Below are positions 52,130 to 61,562 of a DNA stretch of 64,000 nucleotides, piece by piece. Both the position numbers and the translations under genes were made by a program. The stretch lies in assembly GCF_018128545.1 (NCBI RefSeq), contig NZ_JAGSND010000007.1:124001-188000 (forward strand), in the 5' to 3' direction. The notes under the pieces are model-generated. The model saw only the letters and a program-made list of their open reading frames with translations, was not told the origin of the DNA and made no database searches. Each line of letters begins with the position of its first letter. The stretch's first letter is position 1. The stretch is from Sinanaerobacter chloroacetimidivorans. GTDB lineage: Bacteria; Bacillota; Clostridia; Peptostreptococcales; Anaerovoracaceae.

Positions 52130-54046
52130 TTGAAGAAGATAAGCTCTAGAATCATATTCACTGTGATAGCATGCTCGCTGATTACGTCACTTCTGGTTGG
52201 CTGGGTAAGCCTGACGCTCAGTAAAAAGCTATTGGAAAGCGAGGCTACGGAACGGGTGCAGGGGTTGGCGGACAAATACGCCAATGAAACAAGCGCGATT
52301 TTTGAAAATATCCAGGGTCTTGTTACCGCTTTGAGCGTAACCATAAATAATTCCTTTGATCTAGATGAATTCAGCAAGAATCCGGAGGAATATCACGAAT
52401 GGTATAAGGATTATCTGGACCCGATCATTGCCGACATGACGCAAAGAACCAAGAGAATATCCGGAGCCTATTTTACGTTCGATCCGTCGCTGACGAAAGG
52501 CGCCGATGAAATATGGTATTACTGGGATGAGGACGGAACGGTAAAATCTTTGGACGCAACCGCAGACGGACATTTTCTGGATGCATTTGAAGGCACGGTT
52601 GAAGAAAATATGCTGTATTATTTTCAGCCGATTCAGAACGGAAAACCTGGATGGACGGAACCCGTGGAAGACCCTGATTTGAATACAAATATTATATCTT
52701 ACTCGGAAGCGGTATATGTAGATGGTCAATTGATCGGTGTTGCAGGCTGCGACTTGGAAACGGCAAATACGATCGATTTAATAGAAGAGATGAAGGTGTA
52801 CGATACCGGATATGCTTTTCTGCTGAACGATCAGTATAAGTTTATGATCCATCAACGCTATACGAAAAATGAAAACCTTTCTGAAGTAGAAGGCGGGATA
52901 TTCGAGCCGGCCGTCAAGGCCATGAAGGAGAATAAAAGCGGTGTCGTTAAGTATGAAGATAAAAACGGAGACTATCATATCGTCGGTTACAGCAGAATGA
53001 CCAATGGCTGGACGATCGCCGTAATGCCTCCCACTGATGAGGTTTTTAAGCCTGCAAGAGAGTTGACTGTATTAATGGTGGTTTTGACGCTCCTGAGTGT
53101 CATGCTGACTTTTATTATTTCTTATATTTTTTCAAATAAATTCTCAAGTCCGATCAGAAAAGTGGCGGATGAATTGAAGTCGATCGGATTGGAAGACTTC
53201 ACTAAGACGTTGCCCAAGGAGCTTCTGGAAAGAGAGGACGAGTTCGGTGATGTCGCGAAATACGCTGAAAATATAAAGGGCCTGATCGAAAAGAAAACTG
53301 AGGAAAACAGGGAAAAGGACGTACTGCTGGTAGAGCAGTCCCGCCTGGCAAAGATGGGCGAAATGGTGGGAAGTATCGCTCATCAATGGAAACAGCCGCT
53401 TAACAATATCAATTTGATTTTAGCGAATATCAATCAGGCATATCATTATAATGAACTGACACAGGAGTATATTGACGATTCCCTTGCAAAGGTCCGGGCA
53501 TTGATTGTAAATATGTCTGCAACCATGGAGAATTTTTTGAGTTTCAGCAAGCCAAATAAAAATATTTCATGGTTTTCAGCAAAGGAATCACTGGAACTGG
53601 CTGTTGACTTATCGGAAGAGAGTATAAAGTCAAAACAAATCGATATTCATTTTAAAATGATCGATGATTTTTACATATACGGGTTCAGCAATGAATTCTC
53701 CAATGCAATCTTCAATATTCTGAATAACGCCATCGATGCAGCAGCCGAAGAAACCGAAAAAAGACTGATCGATATCGAACTATTCAAAAATGAACAACCG
53801 GGAACCGGAATAATAGAAATTACCAATTATGGAAAACGATTGGACCAGGAAACTCTGAACAACATGTTCAAACCATTCTACACCACGAAGAAAACAGGAA
53901 CCGGAATCGGCCTGAGCATCGCGAAAAGTATTATCGAACAGAATCTATCAGGACAGATATCGGTCTATAATATAGAAAGCGGAGTTTGCTGTAAAATATC
54001 GCTGAATGATATCGGAGGAACGGATCGCAATGAACGAAGTGAGTAA
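52130..54046 (+). CDS. Sensor histidine kinase with extracytoplasmic Cache-like domain
   Basis: TTG 52130 follows GGAGG (638 aa). TM1 is about residues 8-29, the outside Cache-type sensor about 30-310 (GAYFTFDPSLTKGADEIWYYW, GVAGCDLETANTIDLIEE), TM2 about 312-335, then HAMP, and a kinase core with H418 in SIAHQWKQPLNNI, the N-box NILNNAIDAAAEE and GTGIGLSIAKSI. The H-box with Trp-Lys-Gln-Pro is the HisKA variant common in such sensors. It overlaps the response regulator gene downstream. The ligand is unknown; Cache domains often sense small organic acids or amino acids. Confidence 0.92.
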   Translation: MKKISSRIIFTVIACSLITSLLVGWVSLTLSKKLLESEATERVQGLADKYANETSAIFENIQGLVTALSVTINNSFDLDEFSKNPEEYHEWYKDYLDPIIADMTQRTKRISGAYFTFDPSLTKGADEIWYYWDEDGTVKSLDATADGHFLDAFEGTVEENMLYYFQPIQNGKPGWTEPVEDPDLNTNIISYSEAVYVDGQLIGVAGCDLETANTIDLIEEMKVYDTGYAFLLNDQYKFMIHQRYTKNENLSEVEGGIFEPAVKAMKENKSGVVKYEDKNGDYHIVGYSRMTNGWTIAVMPPTDEVFKPARELTVLMVVLTLLSVMLTFIISYIFSNKFSSPIRKVADELKSIGLEDFTKTLPKELLEREDEFGDVAKYAENIKGLIEKKTEENREKDVLLVEQSRLAKMGEMVGSIAHQWKQPLNNINLILANINQAYHYNELTQEYIDDSLAKVRALIVNMSATMENFLSFSKPNKNISWFSAKESLELAVDLSEESIKSKQIDIHFKMIDDFYIYGFSNEFSNAIFNILNNAIDAAAEETEKRLIDIELFKNEQPGTGIIEITNYGKRLDQETLNNMFKPFYTTKKTGTGIGLSIAKSIIEQNLSGQISVYNIESGVCCKISLNDIGGTDRNERSE

Positions 54047-54788
54047 TAGTTTAAATTTCATGCAGATTTTGTATGTTGAGGACGATGCCGGAACGTTGCA
54101 GGAAATGACAAACCTTCTGAAAAGGCATGCCGGAAAATTCTTTACCGCACGCGACGGAACGGAAGGTTTGGAAAAATATTATGCCCATCATCCCGATATC
54201 ATCATTGTGGATCTTCTCATGCCTAAAATGGGAGGACTTGAAATGATTAAAAAACTGCGGGAGGCAAAGGAGCAATGCCATGTTATCATTACGACTGCGC
54301 TGAGCGATGTGGATATGATTTTAAAGGCAGTCGATCTTGGAATTGATAAATATATCATCAAGCCAATTAATATTGATACACTTCTGGATGAACTGAATAA
54401 AGCGGCCTTGAAGAAAGTAAAAGAGAAAAACCTGAGTGCTGTTATTGAAGGTGACAATAAGAGAAAAATTGAAAATGAAATCAAGAAAACGATGACCAAG
54501 TTCTTGAAAGATAATACCGGAAAAGGCCCGAAGGATGTCAGCATTTTCATTACAGGGAATATCGTCGATATTACAGCGATAGATACCTTGACCCTGATGG
54601 AGAGAAAGATGATTGAGAACGGCAGGAACTATGCTATAATTGAAAACAATAGAAAATACTTCTATTTGATTAAAGACAAAGAAATATGTGAATTGCTTTA
54701 TGATACCATTGGGAAACGGGCTGAAATTCAACAAATCGTGGTGAATGCAGAGCGTGGGATGGATAAAATTAAAGTAATTCTGGAATAG
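54030..54788 (+). CDS. Response regulator with DUF2294-like output domain
   Basis: ATG 54030 is ten bases after GGAGG (252 aa); ATG 54006 lacks a site. The receiver domain is complete: E17-D18-D19, phosphorylated D61 in IIIVDLLMPKMGG, T in IITTALSD and K in YIIKPIN. After a charged linker, residues about 150-250 resemble DUF2294 (KDNTGKGPKDVSIFITGNIVDITAIDTLTLMER), not a DNA-binding domain. Genes of DUF2294 proteins are often linked with energy or sodium-linked functions, but the role is unknown. The overlap with the kinase gene by 17 bases shows they form a pair. Confidence 0.82.
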   Translation: MNEVSNSLNFMQILYVEDDAGTLQEMTNLLKRHAGKFFTARDGTEGLEKYYAHHPDIIIVDLLMPKMGGLEMIKKLREAKEQCHVIITTALSDVDMILKAVDLGIDKYIIKPINIDTLLDELNKAALKKVKEKNLSAVIEGDNKRKIENEIKKTMTKFLKDNTGKGPKDVSIFITGNIVDITAIDTLTLMERKMIENGRNYAIIENNRKYFYLIKDKEICELLYDTIGKRAEIQQIVVNAERGMDKIKVILE

Positions 54789-54840
54789 AATATGTAACAT
54801 TGGAAGTTTAAAAAGAAAACAACCGTTCGCTTTTATTAGG

Positions 54841-54880
54841 ACCAATGCAAAAGTATATGCTTTTGTATTGGTTTTTTTTA
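54841..54880 (+). terminator. Terminator of the two-component pair
   Basis: ACCAATGCAAAAG pairs with CTTTTGTATTGGT (one mismatch) across a six-base loop and is followed by TTTTTTT. Confidence 0.88.
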
Positions 54881-54951
54881 TGTTTTATTTACTGTTCGTG
54901 CTGTTCTGATAAGCAATTATCGGATCAATAAAAAGAAAGGAAGGATTTATT

Positions 54952-57258
54952 ATGGCTAAAAAAATTATCGCTCTATTGTTCATTTCAGTACTGGTAATTT
55001 CAAGTGCGGGGTTTGTGTTCGCCGACACGGAATATGTTGTAAAAAACGGAGATGTTCTATGGAAGATCGCCGAGAAGTACAATACGACATATCAAAATCT
55101 GGCCGAATATAACAAGATTGCAGATCCCAATTTGATTTACCCGAATCAGACCATCCGCATTCCGGACGGTAAAACGAGCCCAGATACAGGTTCTCAGACG
55201 CCCGCTGCCCCGCCTGCACCTGCTGCTTCGGAGGCAACTGCTTTTGAAAAATTTGTCGGCGATATCGACGTCAATTATGCTGCCGGCGTAGCAACGAAAA
55301 TAGCTTCCTGCGGCTCCAACCCGGATCTAGGATTCAGACAGGCCGGTTCAACAGGTGAATATGCGGCTGCGGATTACCTGTACAATGAATTCAAGAGCAT
55401 CGGATTGACAAATGTCAGAAAAGAAGCTGTAAAAGTAGATACCTGGGAGTATAAAAAAGGAGAGATTTATTATACCGACGGCAAAGGCACAGAACAAAAA
55501 ATCCTCCTTGGAGGCTACCAGACAACCCTGGTTGCAGATAACGAAGCGGTCGACGTAATCTATGCGGGAACCGGCAGGACTGAAGATTATCAGGGATTGG
55601 ACCCAAAAGGAAAGTTGGTCATCATCGAAGTGGACCAGTATAATGACTACTGGATTTCAAAACCTGCCTACGAGGCTCATCTGCGAGGTGCGAAAGCCGT
55701 ACTGGCAGTACCGGTAGGAGGTTACGGACAACATTCCGATGACACGCTGTCATCACAGGATATCTGCGGCCCGGCAGACGCGCCTGTATTCGCCATTTCC
55801 GTTAAAGATGCAAATGCTTTGAAGGATTTAATCAGCAAATCTTCTGCAGGCTCCGTCAAAGTAAGACTATCTGCCGATTCACAGGTAAAAAGAGACGGGA
55901 CATCCTATAATGTTGTCGGAGAGATCCCGGGAAAGAACCCGGATGAGATCATTTTCCTGATCGGACATTATGACGGATACTATCATGCATGGCATGATAA
56001 CGCTTCCGGTATTGCCCTTGCTGCGAGCATTGCAAAATCAGTAATCACTACCGGTTATCAGCCGGATAAAACGATCGTGGTCATAGGCCATGGCGCGGAA
56101 GAATGGGGATTGACAGACAGCCATTATGACTGGGCAATCGGCTCATTTAAACAGATCATGGTAAATCATCCTGAATGGCAGACTAAGGGTTTTGCCGTGA
56201 TCAATCTTGAAAGCGGCGTTGCAAGAAATGACGACGACGAATACCTGATCAAGTCAACCCATGAAATACAGAATGCTGTCAGAGAAAGCGCTATTGGCTA
56301 TACCGGTCCTGCGCCTGCTAACGGGAAGATCGAAGTGAAATCGCCCACCTCGACATGGGCGGAGGATTTCTCTTATTCATTGACTGGTATCCCGACAATG
56401 GTCTATCAGCGGCATAACAGAAACTTTTCCGAAAAGTCATATCATACGAATTACGACGTGAAGGCCGATGCGTGGAGTCCGGAAAATTACGCTTACTCAC
56501 ATAAGATCTTTGGAAAAATCCTCTTCGATTTTGATCAGATGGCAGTGAAGCCTCTGGACTACACAACAAGATTCAAGGCATTGAAAGAGACAATCGATCC
56601 TGATTTTTATCCGAATGTGGAGGCTATGAACGCATTATTGGATCAGGCGATTGCCGCCGGAGGAAAGCTGAACCAGAAGATCGATTCGATCAATACCCGG
56701 TATTCGGCAGCAGTCACTGCCGGAGATGCAGCGAAAATTGAAAGTATCAGAGCTGAAGCAAAGGTCTTTAATCTGAAACTGGCGGCAATGAATAAAGAGA
56801 CCTTCCTTGACTTTACAAGCCTTAACTGGGGCGATAACATCATTTTCCCGACAGAAGCTCCTATCGGAAATCTGGCAGTTTTAGCAGATGCGGTCAAAGC
56901 GCTGGAAAGCGGTGATGCCGAGACAGCCTTAGACGAATATTTATGGCAGATTGATGATAATTGGACTGCATATGGAATGAGCAAGGAGACTTATCAATAT
57001 TTTATTGATCAAGTGATGAACCAGCCTACTGACAGATTGGCATGGGGTGCGAACATGATAAAGAACGGCAATTTGGACTTGTATGATGTCATTCAATCGT
57101 TAACAGCAAAGAGGGATGCAGGTACCAAGGACTTTACCGACGATATCGCAGTATTGAAAGCCGGCATGGAAGACCAGAAGGCGAAACTTGACAAGCTTGC
57201 AGGTAAGGAATACAGTGACCTGCAGCAATTTATAACGTCTGTCAATTCAATCTTATAA
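54952..57258 (+). CDS. Secreted LysM-domain M28-family aminopeptidase-like protein
   Basis: The 768-residue protein has a signal peptide (1-24), a LysM cell-wall-binding domain (about 28-70, YVVKNGDVLWKIAEKYNTT), a Pro/Ala linker, a PA-like insert and an M28 zinc peptidase core. Metal ligands are visible in IGHYDGYYHAWHDNASG near 338-352 and the catalytic Glu pair in GHGAEEWG near 378-385. A helical C-terminal extension of about 200 residues follows the peptidase core. It is probably anchored in peptidoglycan and releases amino acids from peptides, which fits an amino-acid-fermenting lifestyle. Confidence 0.88.
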   Translation: MAKKIIALLFISVLVISSAGFVFADTEYVVKNGDVLWKIAEKYNTTYQNLAEYNKIADPNLIYPNQTIRIPDGKTSPDTGSQTPAAPPAPAASEATAFEKFVGDIDVNYAAGVATKIASCGSNPDLGFRQAGSTGEYAAADYLYNEFKSIGLTNVRKEAVKVDTWEYKKGEIYYTDGKGTEQKILLGGYQTTLVADNEAVDVIYAGTGRTEDYQGLDPKGKLVIIEVDQYNDYWISKPAYEAHLRGAKAVLAVPVGGYGQHSDDTLSSQDICGPADAPVFAISVKDANALKDLISKSSAGSVKVRLSADSQVKRDGTSYNVVGEIPGKNPDEIIFLIGHYDGYYHAWHDNASGIALAASIAKSVITTGYQPDKTIVVIGHGAEEWGLTDSHYDWAIGSFKQIMVNHPEWQTKGFAVINLESGVARNDDDEYLIKSTHEIQNAVRESAIGYTGPAPANGKIEVKSPTSTWAEDFSYSLTGIPTMVYQRHNRNFSEKSYHTNYDVKADAWSPENYAYSHKIFGKILFDFDQMAVKPLDYTTRFKALKETIDPDFYPNVEAMNALLDQAIAAGGKLNQKIDSINTRYSAAVTAGDAAKIESIRAEAKVFNLKLAAMNKETFLDFTSLNWGDNIIFPTEAPIGNLAVLADAVKALESGDAETALDEYLWQIDDNWTAYGMSKETYQYFIDQVMNQPTDRLAWGANMIKNGNLDLYDVIQSLTAKRDAGTKDFTDDIAVLKAGMEDQKAKLDKLAGKEYSDLQQFITSVNSIL

Positions 57259-57326
57259 TGAAAGGCAAAGCATAATTTCGCTAAAATAAACGAAGTTGAC
57301 AAGAGTCATACTTATATGGTCTAACG

Positions 57327-57354
57327 AAAAAGGCGGGGGTCACCCGCCTTTTTT
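57327..57354 (+). terminator. Terminator after the M28 peptidase gene
   Basis: AAAAAGGCGGG pairs with CCCGCCTTTTT around a five-base loop, ending in a T-run. The right arm and left A-run could also serve the minus strand, but no gene there needs it. Confidence 0.88.
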
Positions 57355-57486
57355 GTCCCTAACCCGCATCAACAGATAAAGTTTTCCTTTCGTTTTATGA
57401 TATACTGATATACCTTATATCTAAGCAGATGTATAATAAATTAGAAACAAGCTATAGGAGATTAATAATTAATAGGAGAAAATGGA

Positions 57487-57972
57487 ATGAGAGAAATGCG
57501 AAGAACTGACAGGAAAATTAATGAGGAAGAAGCATTAAAAATTTTGATGGAAGGTGAATATGGAATTCTTGCCACTGTAGATGATGATGGACAACCATAC
57601 GGAGTACCATTAAGTTACGTAGTAATAGATAACAGTATCTATTATCATAGTACCAATGCAGGTGGTTATAAGCATGGCAATATCTTAAACAATAACAAAG
57701 TTAGCTTTACTGTTGTTGGGAATACCCAAGTTCTGCCGGACAAATTCGGAACGTTATTTGAAAGTGCTATTGCATTTGGAGAGGCTGATATTGTAAATGA
57801 TGAAGAAGAGAGAATGTTGGCTTTCAGAGAGTTTCTCAAGAAATATTCTGAAGGGTTTCTGACCGAAGGTGAAAAGTATATACAAAGTGCCGGACCAAAA
57901 GCAATGATTGTAAAAATATCGATTGATCGTCTGACAGGCAAACGTAAAACAAACTTAAACATACATAAATAA
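57487..57972 (+). CDS. Pyridoxamine-phosphate-oxidase-like / NimA-type flavin protein
   Basis: The 161-residue protein follows AGGAGA. It has the split-barrel flavin-binding pattern: GEYGILATVDDDGQPYGVPLSYVV, SIYYHSTNAGGYKHGNILNNNKVSF and a C-terminal KISIDRLTGKRK. Such small proteins bind FMN or heme; NimA-type members reduce nitroimidazoles. Its physiological substrate is unknown. It lies alone between a terminator and a sigma-54 activator gene. Confidence 0.82.
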   Translation: MREMRRTDRKINEEEALKILMEGEYGILATVDDDGQPYGVPLSYVVIDNSIYYHSTNAGGYKHGNILNNNKVSFTVVGNTQVLPDKFGTLFESAIAFGEADIVNDEEERMLAFREFLKKYSEGFLTEGEKYIQSAGPKAMIVKISIDRLTGKRKTNLNIHK

Positions 57973-58039
57973 ATCACATAATTCAACAATGGAGAAGGCT
58001 TGGAACACGTAATGGAACTATCCAGTGAGGTGAATCACC

Positions 58040-59944
58040 ATGAACGGAACAGGAAATTATAAAGAGATCATCAAACGGTCGCATGAGCGGTCAATTCAAT
58101 ACGGCGTCGAAAAAGACAGACCGGGTCCCAAGCGGATATTGAAAGGAAACGAACTGGCGGATGTTCTGGAAGAAAATGAAGCGTTGATTCAGATTGCCAA
58201 ACCTTTTATGGAAATCCTGTATGATATGCTGAGGGGGTCCGGCTTTTCTATCTATCTTACGGATCGATTCGGAGTGGTGCTGACGATTATCGGGGATGAT
58301 GACATTCTTGAGGCCCAAACGAAAGTGGGAATTGTTGTAGGTTCTGATATGAGTGAAAAGAGCTCCGGGACAAATTCCATGGGTGCCGCGCTGCATGAGG
58401 ATTGCTCTATCCAAACCTCGGGAGAGGATCATTTTATCACAGCCTTTTATATCTGGACCTGTTCGGCAGCGATCATTCACAATGAAAACGGATCAATCCT
58501 CGGATGCCTGAACCTGACCGGACGGCGTCAATCTGCCCATCCCCATACTCTTGGCCTGGTCGTAGCAGCAGTAAAGTCAATCGAGCATCAACTGACAGCT
58601 GAGAAAACGGAAACAAAATTACGGGAGGCATACGAATACCTGAACACAGTGCTGGATTCCATGAACTCCGGATTTTTTGCGGCTGATACCAATGGCGTCA
58701 TCAAGGCTGTAAACAATAGCCTGTGCAGTATGCTGGAAATAGAAAAAGAAGGGATTCTTCATAAGAAAGCCAACCAGATACTGGAAAACTGGGAGTCGAT
58801 TCTGGAACAACTCCGGGAGAAGAATACTTTTGAAAACAGGGAAATCATCTACTTTGGAAATCAGAAGAAAAACCGGTTCGATTTAAGTGTTTTTCCAATT
58901 AAGAATGAAAATGATAAGATGACCGGGGCCGTGGCAATTTTTAAAGACATACAAAAGGTTTACAATATGGTCAACAAGTATACGGGAATGTCTGCTGCTT
59001 ATACGTTTGATGATATCATCGGAGAAAGTAAGAGCGTTATGAAGCTGAAGGCACAAGCAAAGAGCATTTCCGACAGCCCTTCCACCGTTTTGATCCAAGG
59101 GGAAAGCGGCACGGGGAAAGAGCTGATTGCCCAATCTATTCATAATAACAGCAGCAGGAGAAACGGCAGTTTCGTAGCAATCAACTGCGGGGCAATCCCG
59201 AAAAGCCTGATTGAAAGTGAACTCTTCGGATACGAAGAAGGGGCATTCACTGGAGCAAAAAGAGGAGGTCATCCGGGGAAGTTTGAATTGGCCAACGGGG
59301 GAACGCTATTTTTGGATGAAATAGGCGAAATGCCGCTGGATATGCAAGTGAGCCTTTTGCGGGTATTGCAGGAAGGCTGTGTAAACAGACTGGGCGGAAA
59401 TAAATGCACCATCACGGATGTGAGAATTATTGCGGCCACAAATAAGGACCTCAAAAAAGAAATCGAACGCGGCACTTTCCGTGAAGATCTCTACTATCGG
59501 TTAAGTGTGATCCCAATTTACGTACCGCCCCTTCGGGAAAGAGAAGGTGACGTGGAGCTGTTGATAAAGCACTTTTTGAAAGTCAAAGCGGTGAAGCTTG
59601 GAAAACCAATACCGAAGGTACAGCCGGACATTTACGAAAAGCTGATTCGGTATCGCTGGCCGGGGAACATTAGAGAAATGGAAAACTGCATCGAGAACAT
59701 TGTGAATATGGACGGAAACACCTCCTTTGGATTTGAAGCTTGGGAAACGGAACGACCGGCGGAACCGGCAGCGGAGAGACTTTCTTATGATATGTGTTCT
59801 TTAGAGGAGTGGGAGAAAAAGGCAATCCTGGCGTGCGTTGAGAAATGTAATGGAAATATAACAAGGGCAGCACAGGTATTGGGAGTAAACAGAAGCACAC
59901 TTCATGCAAAAATCAATAAATACAAGCAGGAAAAAAGCGTTTAA
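58040..59944 (+). CDS. AcoR-type sigma-54-dependent activator (GAF-PAS-AAA-Fis)
   Basis: The 634-residue protein has an AcoR-like GAF domain (about 55-190: GSGFSIYLTDRFGVVL, GTNSMGAALHEDCSI), a PAS domain (about 205-315: VLDSMNSGFFAADTNGVI), the AAA+ module with GESGTGKE, GAFTGA and TLFLDEIGE, and a Fis helix-turn-helix (NITRAAQVLGVNRSTLHAKI). A sigma-54 promoter lies 200 bases downstream before an iron alcohol dehydrogenase gene, which it should activate in response to a small alcohol or aldehyde-type signal. Confidence 0.93.
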   Translation: MNGTGNYKEIIKRSHERSIQYGVEKDRPGPKRILKGNELADVLEENEALIQIAKPFMEILYDMLRGSGFSIYLTDRFGVVLTIIGDDDILEAQTKVGIVVGSDMSEKSSGTNSMGAALHEDCSIQTSGEDHFITAFYIWTCSAAIIHNENGSILGCLNLTGRRQSAHPHTLGLVVAAVKSIEHQLTAEKTETKLREAYEYLNTVLDSMNSGFFAADTNGVIKAVNNSLCSMLEIEKEGILHKKANQILENWESILEQLREKNTFENREIIYFGNQKKNRFDLSVFPIKNENDKMTGAVAIFKDIQKVYNMVNKYTGMSAAYTFDDIIGESKSVMKLKAQAKSISDSPSTVLIQGESGTGKELIAQSIHNNSSRRNGSFVAINCGAIPKSLIESELFGYEEGAFTGAKRGGHPGKFELANGGTLFLDEIGEMPLDMQVSLLRVLQEGCVNRLGGNKCTITDVRIIAATNKDLKKEIERGTFREDLYYRLSVIPIYVPPLREREGDVELLIKHFLKVKAVKLGKPIPKVQPDIYEKLIRYRWPGNIREMENCIENIVNMDGNTSFGFEAWETERPAEPAAERLSYDMCSLEEWEKKAILACVEKCNGNITRAAQVLGVNRSTLHAKINKYKQEKSV

Positions 59945-60051
59945 ATAATTTTTGATGCAGATCGGCGGAAGTGTTAATATATTGCCAATGGAATGAGATC
60001 TTCGACTGAACGAAAAAACAACAGTGTTGGAAAATGCAACTGAAATTTTAT

Positions 60052-60090
60052 AAAAAGTGTTGTTATTTACAACACTTTTTGTGTTTTTGT
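60052..60090 (+). terminator. Terminator after the AcoR-type activator
   Basis: AAAAAGTGTTGT pairs perfectly with ACAACACTTTTT around a five-base loop. CAACAGTGTTG nearby at 60019 repeats the arm sequence, so the dyads may double as activator-binding sites. Confidence 0.75.
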
Positions 60091-60142
60091 CTTGGATAAA
60101 AAATAAAGTTCCGAAAATCAACGTTTTTATGAGGAACGCGAC

Positions 60143-60159
60143 TTGGCATAACAATTGCA
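60143..60159 (+). promoter_or_regulatory. Sigma-54 promoter of the second alcohol dehydrogenase
   Basis: TTGGCATAACAATTGCA: GG at 60145-60146 and GC at 60157-60158, exactly ten bases apart, close to full consensus. It lies 60 bases before the start codon. Confidence 0.9.
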
Positions 60160-60220
60160 AATCATATAATGCATATTGAATAAAATAAATTTTTAACAAT
60201 GTAAAGAAAGAGGGTTTATT

Positions 60221-61393
60221 ATGTTAAGATTTACATTACCGCGAGATATGTATTATGGAAAAGGTTCCTTGGAACAACTGAAAAATTTAAAGGGCAAAAA
60301 GGCCATCCTGGTTCTTGGCGGCGGCTCCATGAAAAAGTTCGGTTTTGTGGACCGTGCGGTTGCATACTTGAAGGAAGCCGGAATTGAAACCATATTGTTT
60401 GAAAATGTTGAGCCGGACCCATCGGTGGAAACCGTTATGAAGGGCGCTGAAATGATGAGAGAATTCGAACCGGACTGGATCATTTCCATGGGCGGAGGTT
60501 CTCCCATTGACGCAGCAAAAGCAATGTGGGTATTTTATGAGTATCCGGAAACTTCTTTTGAAGATATTATTCAGCCATTCTCCTTCCCAACATTAAGACA
60601 GAAAGCACAGTTCATTGCCATTCCGTCCACATCAGGTACGGCAACAGAAGTAACAGCATTTTCCGTTATCACAGACTATGCAAAAGGTGTCAAATATCCG
60701 CTGGCTGACTATAATATCACTCCTGACATTGCAATTGTTGACCCGGATCTTGCTGAAACAATGCCTCCTACGTTGACAGCCCATACCGGGATGGACGCAC
60801 TGACTCATGCAGTGGAAGCATACGTGTCCACCTTAAATTCCCCTTTTACTGATCCGCTGGCAATCAAGGCGATTCAGATGGTATTTGATTATCTTCCGGC
60901 TTCATTCAATGGTGATATGGCTGCAAGAGAACAAATGCACTATGCACAGTGCATGGCAGGTCAGGCATTTACCAATGCTTTACTGGGTATTGTCCACTCC
61001 ATGGCGCATAAGACCGGTGCAGCATTCTCGACCGGACACATTCCTCACGGATGCGCAAATGCAATCTACCTGCCATATGTCATCAAGTTCAATGCGAAAA
61101 ATGCGGAAGACAGATATGCTGATATTGCAAGAAGCGTAGGAATCACAGGAACAAATGCAGAATGCGTAAAACAGCTCTGCGAAAAAATTGATGCATACAA
61201 TGGTTCTCTTGGAATTCCAAAGAGTCTGAAAGAATTTGGCATTTTGGAAGATGAATTCAAAGAAAAAATCGGAAAAATTGCTGAATTGGCGGTTGCTGAT
61301 GCTTGCACAGGTTCAAATCCAAGATCGATTACTCCGGCAGAAATGGAAAAACTGTTTGCATGTACATACTATGGAACAGAAGTAGATTTCTAA
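60221..61393 (+). CDS. Iron-containing alcohol dehydrogenase (butanol-dehydrogenase-like)
   Basis: The 390-residue enzyme shows VLGGGSMKKFGF, the NAD-binding MGGGSPIDAAKAMW, PSTSGTATEVTAFS, GMDALTHAVEAYVS and the metal residues in HSMAHKTGAAFSTGHIPHG. It is only distantly similar to the dehydrogenase at 32983. It is monocistronic: sigma-54 promoter upstream and terminator downstream. Ethanol, butanol or an aryl alcohol could be the substrate. Confidence 0.93.
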   Translation: MLRFTLPRDMYYGKGSLEQLKNLKGKKAILVLGGGSMKKFGFVDRAVAYLKEAGIETILFENVEPDPSVETVMKGAEMMREFEPDWIISMGGGSPIDAAKAMWVFYEYPETSFEDIIQPFSFPTLRQKAQFIAIPSTSGTATEVTAFSVITDYAKGVKYPLADYNITPDIAIVDPDLAETMPPTLTAHTGMDALTHAVEAYVSTLNSPFTDPLAIKAIQMVFDYLPASFNGDMAAREQMHYAQCMAGQAFTNALLGIVHSMAHKTGAAFSTGHIPHGCANAIYLPYVIKFNAKNAEDRYADIARSVGITGTNAECVKQLCEKIDAYNGSLGIPKSLKEFGILEDEFKEKIGKIAELAVADACTGSNPRSITPAEMEKLFACTYYGTEVDF

Positions 61394-61431
61394 GAATTAA
61401 TTTTTATTGTGACCAACTGACAAAAAATAAG

Positions 61432-61465
61432 ATGCCGTTCAAACGAATGGCATTTTTATATTTTT
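61432..61465 (+). terminator. Terminator of the second alcohol dehydrogenase
   Basis: ATGCCGTTC pairs with GAATGGCAT (one G-T pair) around a short loop, followed by TTTTATATTTTT. Confidence 0.8.
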
Positions 61466-61562
61466 GGTGAAACCAATTGTTTTTTGGTTTATATAAGTAT
61501 AAAATAATAAACATCCCATGTTTATAAACATAGGATTAATAAATAATTAAAGGAAAATTATA

